From: Castellaniella sp036379515
GTDB lineage: Bacteria; Pseudomonadota; Gammaproteobacteria; Burkholderiales; Burkholderiaceae_B
DNA: 64,000 bases
Assembly: GCF_036379515.1 (NCBI RefSeq)
Contig: NZ_DASVGN010000038.1
Location: 62,001-126,000, forward strand
Direction: 5' to 3'
Notes under the pieces: generated by a model
The model's database searches: none
Seen by the model: only the letters and a program-made list of their open reading frames with translations
Told to the model about the DNA's origin: nothing
Program-made: the position numbers and the translations under genes
Shown: positions 41,249-51,123 of the stretch, one piece after another
How the letters are laid out: every line of letters begins with the position of its first letter
Position numbering within the stretch: the first letter of the stretch is position 1

Positions 41249-41877
41249 TGGGGGTCCCCAAGGTGTTGCTCATACCAGACCCTGACCGGCGCAAAACTGC
41301 GTCGGTGCGCCGGACACGGACCATGGAGTGCCAGCCGCGCCAGATGCAAGACCGTCCCATATCCTTTGTGCTGATCAAAGGCATACTGCGGGTATTGCTC
41401 ATGCAACCGCAAACACCACGCATCGCGTGCAGTCTTTGCCAAAATAGAGGCGGCCGCAATGGCGGCTTCGGAACCATCGCCCCCTACCACCGCCTGGGCC
41501 GGGGCCGGAAGTCCTCGTGGTAGCCGATTGCCATCGACCAGGATCAACTGGGGTACGCGAGACAGAGCCAGACACGCGCGGCGCATGGCGAGCAGGCTCG
41601 CCTGCAGGATATTGAGGCGGTCGATCTCTCCGACAGAGGCCGTCGCGACCGCCCAGGCGAGCGCACGTTGACGAATTTCTTGAGCCAGCCCCTCGCGTCG
41701 CAGCGGTGACAGCCGCTTCGAGTCATCCAGGCCCATGATGGGCGCGTCCGGGTTCAGAATGACCGCTGCCGCGTAGACCGGCCCCGCGAGTGGTCCGCGG
41801 CCCGCCTCATCGATTCCGGCCACCCATGCGGCTTCTGGGCGGGTATCAAACAGATCGGCTTGTACGCGCCTAGGCAC
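41245..41877 (-). CDS. rnhB: Ribonuclease HII
   Basis: 210 aa from a GTG at 41877, whose ribosome site (GAGGT) lies inside the end of lpxB; longer frames lie wholly in lpxB. Catalytic motifs GIDEAGRGPLAGPVYAAAV, DDSKRLS and DGN, and KGYGT. Removes RNA from RNA-DNA hybrids and single ribonucleotides. Overlaps lpxB by 8 nt and the methyltransferase gene by 4 nt. Confidence 0.94.
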   Translation of the reverse strand: MPRRVQADLFDTRPEAAWVAGIDEAGRGPLAGPVYAAAVILNPDAPIMGLDDSKRLSPLRREGLAQEIRQRALAWAVATASVGEIDRLNILQASLLAMRRACLALSRVPQLILVDGNRLPRGLPAPAQAVVGGDGSEAAIAAASILAKTARDAWCLRLHEQYPQYAFDQHKGYGTVLHLARLALHGPCPAHRRSFAPVRVWYEQHLGDPQ

Positions 41878-43087
41878 CGCAGACCTCGAGAATGGCACGA
41901 GCGGCGAGGGCCGGAGTGTCGCGCGAAAGGCTCTGGTGCAATTCGGTGAAGCGCTGCTGCACACGAACCTTCTGCTGAACATCGGTCAGCGCCTTCCAGG
42001 TCTCCGCAGCCAGAGCGTCAGGCGTGGCCGCCTCCTGCAGGAGCTCAGGCACCACGAATTCCCGCGCGAGAATGTTCGGCAGCCCCACCCACGGAAGACT
42101 GGGGCCATTCTGCCCCGATTTCCAGGCCATCAGACGCCGCATCCACGGCGTGATTGCATACGAAATCACCATAGGCCGCTTGAACAACGCTGTTTCCAGG
42201 GTTGCGGTTCCACTGGCGACCAGGACTGCGTCGGCAGCCTCCATTGCATGCCAACCCACGGGCCAGGCGGTCCGATCCACCCCGTCAGCGCACGGACCGC
42301 TGCCAGACTCTCCGGGCACTGCAAGCCCCTGGAGGACGCGGCACCCCGAAACCAGGTACTGAGCCTGGATTGCTTCAAACTGTGCACGTCGTTGCGCGTT
42401 GACCATGGGAACCACCACCTGCAATGTGGGGTCCTGCGATTTCAGGCGCTGGACCGCTTGCAAGAATCGAGGTGCCAACAATCGAATCTCGGATTCGCGG
42501 CTGCCTGGCAACACGGCCAGGACTCGCCGCGACGCGTCCAGCCCAAGGCGTGCGCAGGCCGCCTGCCTGTCGGGTCGTACAGGAATAAGTTCTGCCAACG
42601 GATGCCCGACATAGGTCACCGGAATACCCTGTTCGCGATACAGAGATTCTTCGAAGGGAAACAGCACCAGCATATGAGACACCGCCCGCCGAATCTGGTG
42701 AATGCGCTCGAAACGCCAAGCCCAGATCGAAGGCCCCACGAAATGCACGGTAGGAATGCCAGCCACCCGAATCTTTTCCTCGAGGCGCAGATTGAAGTCG
42801 GGCGCGTCCACTCCGATGAAGACATCCGGGCGCTGCGCGAGCACCCTGCGCCGAGTATCGCGCCAAATACGAATCAGGCTGGGCGCGCGCCTGAGTGCAT
42901 CCACATAACCAAACACGGACAGGGCATCCATGGGATGCCAGGCCTCAAGCCCGGCGCGGGTCATTTCCGGCCCCCCGATGCCCATGACCTGAATCTGCGA
43001 TGCGCTCGCCTGCAGGCCCCGAATCATGCGAGCAGCCAGCAGGTCACCCGATGGCTCGCCCGCCACGATGGCGGCGCGCACGGTCAT
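41870..43087 (-). CDS. lpxB: Lipid-A-disaccharide synthase
   Basis: 405 aa. GT19 fold: GEPSGDLLAARMIRGL at the start, GVDAPDFNLRLEEKIR, FVGPSIWAWR, and LPGSRESEIRLLAP. Condenses UDP-2,3-diacylglucosamine with lipid X to form the disaccharide 1-phosphate at the inner membrane. Overlaps lpxA by 4 nt (ATGA) and rnhB by 8 nt. Part of lpxD-fabZ-lpxA-lpxB. Confidence 0.95.
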   Translation of the reverse strand: MTVRAAIVAGEPSGDLLAARMIRGLQASASQIQVMGIGGPEMTRAGLEAWHPMDALSVFGYVDALRRAPSLIRIWRDTRRRVLAQRPDVFIGVDAPDFNLRLEEKIRVAGIPTVHFVGPSIWAWRFERIHQIRRAVSHMLVLFPFEESLYREQGIPVTYVGHPLAELIPVRPDRQAACARLGLDASRRVLAVLPGSRESEIRLLAPRFLQAVQRLKSQDPTLQVVVPMVNAQRRAQFEAIQAQYLVSGCRVLQGLAVPGESGSGPCADGVDRTAWPVGWHAMEAADAVLVASGTATLETALFKRPMVISYAITPWMRRLMAWKSGQNGPSLPWVGLPNILAREFVVPELLQEAATPDALAAETWKALTDVQQKVRVQQRFTELHQSLSRDTPALAARAILEVCGA

Positions 43088-43881
43088 GGGCGGGCGATGC
43101 CCCGATCAGATGCCTGGAGAAACTCCACGAGCGCCTGTACCGCTGCCCGCTCGGCCGGATGCTCTGTTTGCAGAGCCAACAAAGCCTCGATGGCCTGATC
43201 GATCTTCAGCTTGCGACGGTAGAGAATCTTGTATGCCTCACGGAGCACCTGAATGTCCTGTTCGGTAAAGCCCCGTCGAGACAAGCCTTCGGAATTGATG
43301 CCGATGGGCCGAAAGGAATCACCCGCACCGATCATGTAAGGCGGCACATCCTGCCGCACAGAACTGGTGCCGCCGATCATGACGTGGGCGCCAATATGGA
43401 CGAACTGGTGCACGGCCGACAATCCGCCCAGGATCGCCCAATCCCCAATGTGGATATGGCCGGCGAGTTGCACCGAATTGGCGATGACGGTGTGATTGCC
43501 AATCTGGCAGTCGTGGGCAATGTGCACGTAGGCCATGACCCAGTTGTCATCGCCCAAGCGAGTGGTACCGACGTCTTGTGCAGTACCGGTGTTGACGGTC
43601 ACGAATTCTCGGAACGTATTACCTGCACCTATCGTGAGTGCCGTCTCTTCGCCTGCATATTTTTTATCTTGGGGAATCCCGCCAATGGAGCAAAAACGAT
43701 AGAAATGACTGTTGGGCCCTACCGTGGTATGCCCGTCGATGACGCAATGCTCGCCCACCCGCGTACCGGCCCCCAGGTGAACGTGTGCTCCGATAATACT
43801 GTAAGGCCCAATCGTGACGCCCTCTTCGAGCACGGCCCCTGGCGCCACGATTGCGGTGGGGTGAATCTGTGCTGCGGCCAT
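43084..43881 (-). CDS. lpxA: UDP-N-acetylglucosamine O-acyltransferase
   Basis: 265 aa from the ATG at 43881, next to the fabZ stop (one-nt overlap, TGATG). Left-handed beta-helix of hexapeptide repeats (IHPTAIVAPGAVLEEGVTIG ...), with the catalytic His region in MAYVHIAHDCQIGNH, and C-terminal helices (GINSEGLSRRGF). First step of lipid A synthesis: moves a 3-hydroxyacyl chain to UDP-GlcNAc. Confidence 0.96.
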   Translation of the reverse strand: MAAAQIHPTAIVAPGAVLEEGVTIGPYSIIGAHVHLGAGTRVGEHCVIDGHTTVGPNSHFYRFCSIGGIPQDKKYAGEETALTIGAGNTFREFVTVNTGTAQDVGTTRLGDDNWVMAYVHIAHDCQIGNHTVIANSVQLAGHIHIGDWAILGGLSAVHQFVHIGAHVMIGGTSSVRQDVPPYMIGAGDSFRPIGINSEGLSRRGFTEQDIQVLREAYKILYRRKLKIDQAIEALLALQTEHPAERAAVQALVEFLQASDRGIARP

Positions 43882-44333
43882 CACTCCTCCAGAATGCGCA
43901 CCGCACACATGATTTTGGCCTCGGCGGCCACTTGATCGCCTACTTTGGCCACTGCCGTGTACTTGCAAATCGAACGGCTGAGCTTGTCGGCCGAGACTTC
44001 CATGCGCAATTGGTCGCCCGGCACGACGGGGCGGCGAAAGCGGGCGCCATCGACACCGACCAGGTAGTATGCAATCTTGGTGCTGGCAAGATTCGGAGCG
44101 CCCGCATCCGCAAATGAGAACAGCGCCGCAGCCTGTGCCAGGGCCTCGATGATGAGCACGCCCGGCATCACCGGGTGGTGCGCAAAATGCCCCTGAAAAA
44201 AAGGCTCGTTGTAGGTGACATTCTTGATGGCCACGATGCTCTTGCCAGGGTCCATTTCCAGGACGCGGTCCACGAGCAGCATCGGCTGTCGGTGCGGCAG
44301 CCGTTCCATGATGTCCTTGATATCGAGTTCCAT
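43881..44333 (-). CDS. fabZ: 3-hydroxyacyl-ACP dehydratase FabZ
   Basis: 150 aa hot-dog enzyme. Catalytic His in GHFAHHPVMPGVLIIEALAQ, with the Glu in the same helix. Dehydrates 3-hydroxyacyl-ACP for fatty acid elongation, competing with LpxA/LpxD for the same acyl-ACP pool, hence its place between their genes. Overlaps lpxD by 1 nt (TAATG) and lpxA by 1 nt. Confidence 0.96.
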   Translation of the reverse strand: MELDIKDIMERLPHRQPMLLVDRVLEMDPGKSIVAIKNVTYNEPFFQGHFAHHPVMPGVLIIEALAQAAALFSFADAGAPNLASTKIAYYLVGVDGARFRRPVVPGDQLRMEVSADKLSRSICKYTAVAKVGDQVAAEAKIMCAVRILEE

Positions 44334-45478
44334 TATTCTCTGTCCTGCTGGTTATCCGTTGGCCGATCGGCCCCCTGGACGCAACCGTTTCGTTCGACGG
44401 CACGCACGCGCTTCCGAAGCCGTGCCAGTTGACCAATCACCGCCGCATTATGCTGCCAGGCCGAATGCTCGGCCACTGGAAATACCCCTGTGTAGCGCCC
44501 GGCTTCCAGGATGTCGGAGGTAACGGCAGTTCCTCCTGAAATATGCACATCGTCTCCAAGCGTCAAGTGGCCGCCGAACATGGCCGCCCCGCCAATGACG
44601 CAGCGCTTGCCCATGGTGGTAGACCCGGCCACGCCAACACACGCAGCCATCGCCGTATGATCGCCAATCTGGCAATTATGGCCGATCATGATCTGGTTAT
44701 CGAGCTTGACCCCGTTTCCCAGCACCGTGTCTTCGACAGCACCACGGTCCACCGTCGTATTGGCGCCGATTTCGACGTCGTTTCCGATGGTCACGCTCCC
44801 CAGCTGTGCGATCTTGGCCCAAGCGCCGGACGTGCGAGGGTCCGGGGCGAAGCCAAAGCCATCCGCACCGATCACTGCACCCGCGTGAAGAATGGCGCGG
44901 GCACCTATCCGGACCCCGTGATAGAGCGTGACATGCGCGTGCAGCAGACTGTCGGGGCCCACAACGCAGCCAGGGCCAATTACGCAACCCGCGCCGACAC
45001 GGACGTTCGCATGCAGGTGTGTTCCCGATTCGATGACCGACAGGGGTCCAATGCTCACGCCATCGTCCAGCACGGCGTCGTCTGCAACGACGGCACTAGG
45101 GTGAATACCGGTCGGCAGCCCCGCCAGACGGTGATGATCGAACCACTGCGCGAGCAACGCATACATCAGGTAGGGTTGCCCGCACAGCACCGCGACCCAG
45201 TCCACTGGGGCCTGATGCCGCGCGCGAAAGGCTTTCCAGTCTTCGGGACGAAGAATCACTGCGGCAGCGCGGCACGCATCCAGCTGCGCGTGCAGACGCG
45301 GATTCGAAAGAAAGCTGATCTCGCTGCCAGCCGCAGAAGAGAGCGACCCGATCCCGCCAATATGCGGGTCGGGCCTGGCCGAAGGAAGGTCCAACGACCA
45401 ACCCAGCCCTACCGTATCGGCTGCGCGAAGAAGCTCCGATAACGCAGGAGCCCTCTCGGGCAGGAGCAGCACAGGCAT
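44333..45478 (-). CDS. lpxD: UDP-3-O-acylglucosamine N-acyltransferase
   Basis: 381 aa. N-terminal uridine-binding domain (EISFLSNPRLHAQL), then hexapeptide repeats with the catalytic His in LDNQIMIGHNCQIGDH, and a C-terminal helix. Third step of lipid A assembly. It is ~20-40 residues longer than many homologues, mainly at the C-terminus (residues after ~345). 6 nt after ompH. Confidence 0.95.
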   Translation of the reverse strand: MPVLLLPERAPALSELLRAADTVGLGWSLDLPSARPDPHIGGIGSLSSAAGSEISFLSNPRLHAQLDACRAAAVILRPEDWKAFRARHQAPVDWVAVLCGQPYLMYALLAQWFDHHRLAGLPTGIHPSAVVADDAVLDDGVSIGPLSVIESGTHLHANVRVGAGCVIGPGCVVGPDSLLHAHVTLYHGVRIGARAILHAGAVIGADGFGFAPDPRTSGAWAKIAQLGSVTIGNDVEIGANTTVDRGAVEDTVLGNGVKLDNQIMIGHNCQIGDHTAMAACVGVAGSTTMGKRCVIGGAAMFGGHLTLGDDVHISGGTAVTSDILEAGRYTGVFPVAEHSAWQHNAAVIGQLARLRKRVRAVERNGCVQGADRPTDNQQDRE

Positions 45479-45484
45479 TGGCGA

Positions 45485-46036
45485 TCAGCCGCCCAACGCC
45501 TTGATGACTTGGTCCGTGATGTCCACACGCGGGCTGACCGTCACGGCATCCTGGATGATCAGATCGTAATTTTGCTGTTGCGCGATCTTCTTGATAGCCG
45601 CGTCGGCCTTCTCGACGATGGCCGAGAACTCTTCGTTGCGCCGACGGTTGAAGTCTTCCTGGAATTCGCGGCGCTTACGTTGCAGGTCGGAGTCCATGTC
45701 CTGGAGCTGACGCTGACGCTTGATGCGATCGGCTTCGGAGAGAACCGGGGCGTCCTTGTCGAGCTTTTGTGCCTGAGCGCGCAGATCATCTGCCTCTTTC
45801 TGCAAACTTTGATTGCGCGCCTTGAATTCGGCCTCGATCTTGGCTTGAGCCGCCTTGGCAGGCTTGGAATCTCTTAGGATACGCTCGGTGCTGACGAACC
45901 CGATCTTGGTACCCTGGGCATACGAGGCAGAAACGGGCAGTGCGCCAAGCCCAACGACTGCAGCCAGCATAAAGACAAAGGGCCCGCGCGAAACGCGAGA
46001 AGCCACGGCTGAAAACTTCAAACCTGAAAGAAACAT
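45485..46036 (-). CDS. ompH: OmpH/Skp periplasmic chaperone
   Basis: 183 aa from the ATG at 46036, placed just before the signal peptide (cleavage near SYA-QG). The mature protein has the OmpH start KIGFVSTERILRDS, and a long charged coiled coil at ~60-150 (KEADDLRAQAQKLDKD ... LQRKRREFQEDFNRRRNEE). Holds unfolded outer-membrane proteins on their way to BamA, encoded immediately upstream. Confidence 0.92.
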   Translation of the reverse strand: MFLSGLKFSAVASRVSRGPFVFMLAAVVGLGALPVSASYAQGTKIGFVSTERILRDSKPAKAAQAKIEAEFKARNQSLQKEADDLRAQAQKLDKDAPVLSEADRIKRQRQLQDMDSDLQRKRREFQEDFNRRRNEEFSAIVEKADAAIKKIAQQQNYDLIIQDAVTVSPRVDITDQVIKALGG

Positions 46037-46099
46037 GATGTGGAATCCACCTGGGACAGACAACGTAAAAGGGTCTATTTTGCCATTAAACGGCTAGCT

Positions 46100-48472
46100 T
46101 CAGAAGCCGGTGCCGATCTGGAACTGGAAGATCTGCTTTTGATCGCCTTCCTTTGCATTCAAGGCATGGCCAAAAGAAATTTGCAGCGGCCCGACCGGAG
46201 ATTCCCAGGACAAGCCAAGACCCGCAGAATACTTCCATCCACATGGGTCTGCTACAGCGCCATCGATCCCTTGTGCACAAGCCGACCCATCGGTGTTTCC
46301 GACTTGCCCCGCGTCGGTGAACACGAACCAGCGCAACGTCTTGTCACGCGAAGCGCCCGGGAACGGCAGATACAGCTGCGCATTCGCTACATAACGACGG
46401 GAGCCCCCCAGGAAGGTCCCGGTCAAGGTGTCCTGTGGCCCCAGAGAAGCCCCCTGGAACCCGCGCACCGACCCGATACCACCGGCAAACATGTTCTTGA
46501 TTACAGGGAAGGCCTTGCCGGATTCACCATACGTCTTGGCCCAATCAGCCTGGCCATTCAGTGCAAAGGTGAACGCACGACCAATCGGCCAATAGAACTG
46601 TTGCTGCCCGCTGAACTTATAGTACTTGAGGTCCATGGTCGACACGTCGGTCGACACGCGGGTGTAACTGCCCTTGTGCGGCGCCAGCGCGCTGTCGCGC
46701 GTATCTTTCTGCCACCCTACCGTGAAGATCGCGGCGTTGGTGGTGTCGCCATACTGATCCACGAAATTCTGGTAGGCCAACGGGGCGGGATTGGTGCTGA
46801 GGTCCGTCCCCATGTTCATGTCCTGCAAGGCATTACGCTCAAGCGTCACCCCCGCAAAGACACGGTCCGTTTCAGAAATTGGCACCCCGAAATTAAGGCC
46901 AAAGCCCAGGGATTGCACCTGATACCAACCCAGCGACCCACTGCCTGCTACATCGTATGGTGTCACCCGGCGGTAGTACAAGGATGTGGTCTTGCTGATG
47001 CCGTCCTGGGTCCAGTAAGGATTGGTATGAGACAGAACCACGGCGCGATTGTACGCACTGGTGTTGACGTTCAGGGAAAGCGAATTGCCACTGCCGAAAA
47101 CGTTGTCCTGGCTGATGCCGGCTGACAGCATGACCTTGTCGGTGGATCCATACCCGACGCCAAGATTCACCATACCAGTGGGCTTTTCTTTCACGTTCAC
47201 GTCGACGTCGACCTGATCGGGAGAACCCGGTACGGGGTCGGTCTTGACGTTTACGTCGGTGAAGTAGCCCAGACGATCGATACGATCTTTGGATGTCTTG
47301 ATGCTCGAGGCGTCATACCAGGCGGACTCCTGCTGACGCATCTCGCGCCGCACTACTGCGTCACGCGTACGGGTATTGCCACCAATGTTGATGCGACGTA
47401 CGTAGACGCGCCGGCCCGGATCGACATAGAACGTGAGGCTCGCCACATGCTTCTCACGGTCGAGCACCGGGTTCGGATTGACATTGGCAAATGCATAGCC
47501 CAGCGACCCGAGATAATCAGTGATGGACTTTGCAATCGCATTGGTCTTCTCGGCAGAGAAAGTCTCGCCTTCTTTGACTGTTACCAGCGGCTTGAGCTTG
47601 GCATCGAGCCCCAGCAGGTCACCAGCAAGTTCAACCTTGCCCAGCTTGTACGGCTTGCCTTCGTGCAGAGAGAACGTGAGGTAGATCGACTTGCGGTCTG
47701 GAGAAATTGTGACTTGGGGAGGCTCCATCGAGAACTCGAGGTAACCGCGATCCAGATAATACGAGCGAATGCGCTCGACGTCGCCCTCGAGCTTCTCGCG
47801 CGAGTACTTGTTGGTACCGGTGTACCAGGTCATGATGCCGCCGGTCGTGAGCTCCATCTGGTCTTCCAGCGTACCGGAAGAAAACGTTTTGTTGCCAATG
47901 AATTCGATGCGCGAAATGGTGGCAACACTGCCTTCGAAGATGTCGAAGCTGACCCCAACGCGATTGCGCGGCAACGGCGTAATGACCGGATTGATCTGAA
48001 CGCCGTACTTTCCCTTGGAAAGATACTGTTGCTTGAGTTCGAAAGCGGCCTTGTCGAGCATGGCCTGGTCAAAAATGCGACCTTCACCGAAACCAACACC
48101 AGCCAACGCCTTGGTCAGCTCTTTGGCATCGAACTCACGCATGCCGTTGAAAGAAATCGAGGCAATGGTGGGACGCTCGGCTACCGACACCACCAGGACG
48201 TTTCCTTTGGCATCGATCTTGACGTCACTGAAGAACCCGGTTCCGTACAGCTTCTGAATGGCTGCGGAAGCCTCTTGCTCTGTGAAGGTTTCGCCGACCT
48301 TAACCGGCAGATAGGTAAAAATGGTGCCTGGATCCACGCGTTCAAGTCCCTTGACTTGAATATCCCGCACGACGAACGGCGTGAAGGCCGAAGCCACCGC
48401 CGGCACGAGCAATGTCGCCAACATCAGCGCAAGTGCAGGTTTGGACAAACGAAACTTCCGCGGAGATAACAT
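46100..48472 (-). CDS. bamA: Outer membrane protein assembly factor BamA
   Basis: 790 aa. Signal peptide to ~residue 28, then five POTRA domains (first begins VRDIQVKGLERVDPGTI) and a C-terminal 16-strand Omp85 barrel from ~430, with the late motif VRGFQGASLGP (loop 6) and the terminal aromatic residue in FQFQIGTGF. Folds beta-barrel proteins into the outer membrane. Lies between rseP and ompH. Confidence 0.97.
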   Translation of the reverse strand: MLSPRKFRLSKPALALMLATLLVPAVASAFTPFVVRDIQVKGLERVDPGTIFTYLPVKVGETFTEQEASAAIQKLYGTGFFSDVKIDAKGNVLVVSVAERPTIASISFNGMREFDAKELTKALAGVGFGEGRIFDQAMLDKAAFELKQQYLSKGKYGVQINPVITPLPRNRVGVSFDIFEGSVATISRIEFIGNKTFSSGTLEDQMELTTGGIMTWYTGTNKYSREKLEGDVERIRSYYLDRGYLEFSMEPPQVTISPDRKSIYLTFSLHEGKPYKLGKVELAGDLLGLDAKLKPLVTVKEGETFSAEKTNAIAKSITDYLGSLGYAFANVNPNPVLDREKHVASLTFYVDPGRRVYVRRINIGGNTRTRDAVVRREMRQQESAWYDASSIKTSKDRIDRLGYFTDVNVKTDPVPGSPDQVDVDVNVKEKPTGMVNLGVGYGSTDKVMLSAGISQDNVFGSGNSLSLNVNTSAYNRAVVLSHTNPYWTQDGISKTTSLYYRRVTPYDVAGSGSLGWYQVQSLGFGLNFGVPISETDRVFAGVTLERNALQDMNMGTDLSTNPAPLAYQNFVDQYGDTTNAAIFTVGWQKDTRDSALAPHKGSYTRVSTDVSTMDLKYYKFSGQQQFYWPIGRAFTFALNGQADWAKTYGESGKAFPVIKNMFAGGIGSVRGFQGASLGPQDTLTGTFLGGSRRYVANAQLYLPFPGASRDKTLRWFVFTDAGQVGNTDGSACAQGIDGAVADPCGWKYSAGLGLSWESPVGPLQISFGHALNAKEGDQKQIFQFQIGTGF

Positions 48473-48541
48473 CCTGGAGATCCTCTTTAACCCGTAGGAG
48501 ACAAGGCAACAAACGATGCGCGATTGTAAGTCACAACCCCG

Positions 48542-49882
48542 TCAGCTGAAAAGCCGCTCAAAGTCGTTGAACAAGGCCAGCACGGTGAGCCCCACAACGG
48601 TCGCCAGCCCCAGGCGCAGGCCCACGTCGCGCACCCTTGCCGAGACAGGCCGACCACCCCTCAGCGCTTCAATCACGTAGAACAGCAGATGCCCGCCATC
48701 GAGCATGGGAATGGGCAGCAGATTCAGCACGCCGATGCTGATGCTGATGAGAGCCAGAAACCCCAGATAGGCCTCCAGTCCAAGCCGCGCAGTCTGCCCC
48801 GCATATTCTGCAATGGTGACAGGGCCGCTGATGTTGCGCCACGAGGATTCACCCACCACCATGCGGCCCAACATGCGCAGTGTGAGAGCACTCATCTGTG
48901 CCGTGCGCCTGACCCCGGTCGCGATACTGTCCAGAAGCCCCTCCCGAACCAGCACCTGTGGTCTCTGCGCCTGGATGAGAGCTCCAATTCGACCTACCGG
49001 TCGACCCTGCGCGTCCTGCTCTGGCCGGGGAGTCACGACCAGCGGCACTAAAGCGCCATGGCGCCACACCGTCAAAGAAAGCTTTTTACCCGCGTGCTCC
49101 TGCACGGCAGAGACGAACTGCTGCACCGTGGGCTGCGAGAGATCCCCAACCGATCGAATCTGGTCTTCAGGCTCCAAACCAGCGGCCTGCGCAGCCCCAC
49201 CCTGGGTCAGCGTGCCCACCACAGGGACGGGCGAGGCAAGCATCAGGCCAGCGGCCGAAAGGGGATCGGTTCCTTGGGCTGATGCATGCGACAGCCCAGG
49301 TACCTGAAGCTTCACGATGCGGTCTACGCCCTCCGGAGAGCGAGTGCCGAGTGTGACGGTACCGCCCAAGGCCAGCGGCTCCATGAGCCGCCAGCGCGCC
49401 TGCGTCCAGGATTCGACGGGGGCGCCATCCACTGTCGTCAATACGCTGCCCGCCGCAATCGTTGCCTCGGCGGCCGGGCTATGCGCTGGAGGGGTTGCGA
49501 GAACAGCGACCGGTTCCTGGCTGCCCCACATTCCCAGAACAGCATAGAGCACCGCAGCCAGCAACAAATTGGCGGCAGGTCCGGCCAAAACGACCGCGAC
49601 CCTGCGCCAGAGCGGCTGCCGGTTGAACACCTTGCGCGCGACCTCGGGCGCAGCGCCAATCGGCGCATCGTCGAGCATCTTGACATATCCGCCCAACGGC
49701 AGAGCCGACAACACCCACTCGGTTCCGCGCCTGTCCACACGACGCAGCAAGACGGGGCCAAAACCAACGGAAAACCGCAGGACGGGCACGCCACACCATC
49801 GTGCCACGAGGTAGTGCCCCCACTCGTGGAAGACGACAAGCACCCCGAGCGCAACGGCGAAAGCCAACAAGGTCAGCAACAT
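48542..49882 (-). CDS. rseP: RIP metalloprotease RseP
   Basis: 446 aa. Zinc site HEWGH (19-23) in the first helix, PDZ domain(s) in the middle (GLEPEDQIRSVGDLSQPT) and the second metal motif LLPIPMLDGGH near the C-terminus. Intramembrane cleavage of the anti-sigma factor RseA and remnant signal peptides. Sits between dxr and bamA, 69-nt gap to bamA. Confidence 0.95.
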   Translation of the reverse strand: MLLTLLAFAVALGVLVVFHEWGHYLVARWCGVPVLRFSVGFGPVLLRRVDRRGTEWVLSALPLGGYVKMLDDAPIGAAPEVARKVFNRQPLWRRVAVVLAGPAANLLLAAVLYAVLGMWGSQEPVAVLATPPAHSPAAEATIAAGSVLTTVDGAPVESWTQARWRLMEPLALGGTVTLGTRSPEGVDRIVKLQVPGLSHASAQGTDPLSAAGLMLASPVPVVGTLTQGGAAQAAGLEPEDQIRSVGDLSQPTVQQFVSAVQEHAGKKLSLTVWRHGALVPLVVTPRPEQDAQGRPVGRIGALIQAQRPQVLVREGLLDSIATGVRRTAQMSALTLRMLGRMVVGESSWRNISGPVTIAEYAGQTARLGLEAYLGFLALISISIGVLNLLPIPMLDGGHLLFYVIEALRGGRPVSARVRDVGLRLGLATVVGLTVLALFNDFERLFS

Positions 49883-49894
49883 GAGCGCCCCACG

Positions 49895-51103
49895 TCAGGC
49901 GGCCTGCCGGCACAACTGAGCCGCCATACGGCGGGTCCGGGAGTCGATCTCGAGGACTTCATCGAGGGACTCCGGCGTGGTGGAGGCACCTGCAGCAGAA
50001 TCCTCAAGGCACTGCTCGATAATGGCCGGGATTTGCGTATACCGCAGGCGCCCATTCAGAAAGCCCTCGACAGCCACCTCGTTGGCGGCATTGAGCGTAA
50101 TACAGGCCCCCTGCCCCTGTTTCAGCGCATTCAATGAAAGGCGCAGGCAAGGGAAACGCACCAGATCGGGAGCCTCGAAGTCGAGATGCCCCAGACGTGT
50201 GAGCTCGAGCAGCCCCACCCCGCTGTGGATACGATCGGGAAAGCCCAGGCCAAAGGCAATAGGCGTGCGCATGTCGGGTTGGCCAAGTTGCGCAAGCACA
50301 GACCCGTCGTCGTACTCCACCATGGAATGCACCACACTCTGTGGATGCACCACCACCTGGATTCGGTCCACGGGCATGGAGAACAGCCAATGCGCCTCGA
50401 TCACTTCGAGTCCCTTGTTCAGCATCGTGGCAGAATCCACGGAGATTTTGCGACCCATGCGCCAATTGGGGTGGGCACAGGCCTCGTCGGGAGTGACGTG
50501 TTCCAGCTGCGACAAGGCGGTGCACCGAAAAGGCCCGCCCGAAGCGGTGAGCAGCAAACGCCGCACACCCGGTGCCGGCTCAGCCGGCGCAAAGGACCGA
50601 TCAGGCGTTTGTGGCAGGCACTGAAAAATGGCGTTGTGCTCGCTGTCGATGGGCAGGAGCTGCGCACCGTGCGTGCGCACGGCCCCCATGAACAAAGCGC
50701 CGGCCGCCACCAACGCTTCTTTATTCGCCAGAAGCACCCGTTTGCCCGCGCGCGCCGCTGCGAGCGCGCCGGGAAGGCCGGCCGCCCCGACAATGGCGGC
50801 CATGACCGCCGTGACTTCCGGATCGGCGGCTGTGTCGGCAAGCGCCTGTGCACCCTGACGAATTTCGGGCAAAACCTGCCCTGAAGGCCATGCAGCCATG
50901 AATCGGGCGCGCGCTGCGTCATCCGGAACCACCACGACACGAGCATGATGAGTGGCCGCCTGGGCTGCCAGGGCCTCGATGCGGGTGTGAGCAGTCAGCG
51001 CATAGACGGACAGCCGGTCTGGATGTCGACCCACGACATCCAAGGTACTCACTCCGATGGAACCTGTAGAACCCAGAATACAAAGACGATGAAGGACGGA
51101 CAT
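49895..51103 (-). CDS. dxr: 1-deoxy-D-xylulose 5-phosphate reductoisomerase
   Basis: 402 aa. NADPH motif LGSTGSIGVSTLDVV, LANKEALVAAG, metal/substrate site PIDSEHNAIFQ, and ASGGPFR. Commits DXP to the MEP isoprenoid pathway. 12 nt upstream of rseP. uppS further upstream uses the products of this pathway. Confidence 0.96.
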   Translation of the reverse strand: MSVLHRLCILGSTGSIGVSTLDVVGRHPDRLSVYALTAHTRIEALAAQAATHHARVVVVPDDAARARFMAAWPSGQVLPEIRQGAQALADTAADPEVTAVMAAIVGAAGLPGALAAARAGKRVLLANKEALVAAGALFMGAVRTHGAQLLPIDSEHNAIFQCLPQTPDRSFAPAEPAPGVRRLLLTASGGPFRCTALSQLEHVTPDEACAHPNWRMGRKISVDSATMLNKGLEVIEAHWLFSMPVDRIQVVVHPQSVVHSMVEYDDGSVLAQLGQPDMRTPIAFGLGFPDRIHSGVGLLELTRLGHLDFEAPDLVRFPCLRLSLNALKQGQGACITLNAANEVAVEGFLNGRLRYTQIPAIIEQCLEDSAAGASTTPESLDEVLEIDSRTRRMAAQLCRQAA

Positions 51104-51123
51104 GACGCAGCGTCAAAAAAACA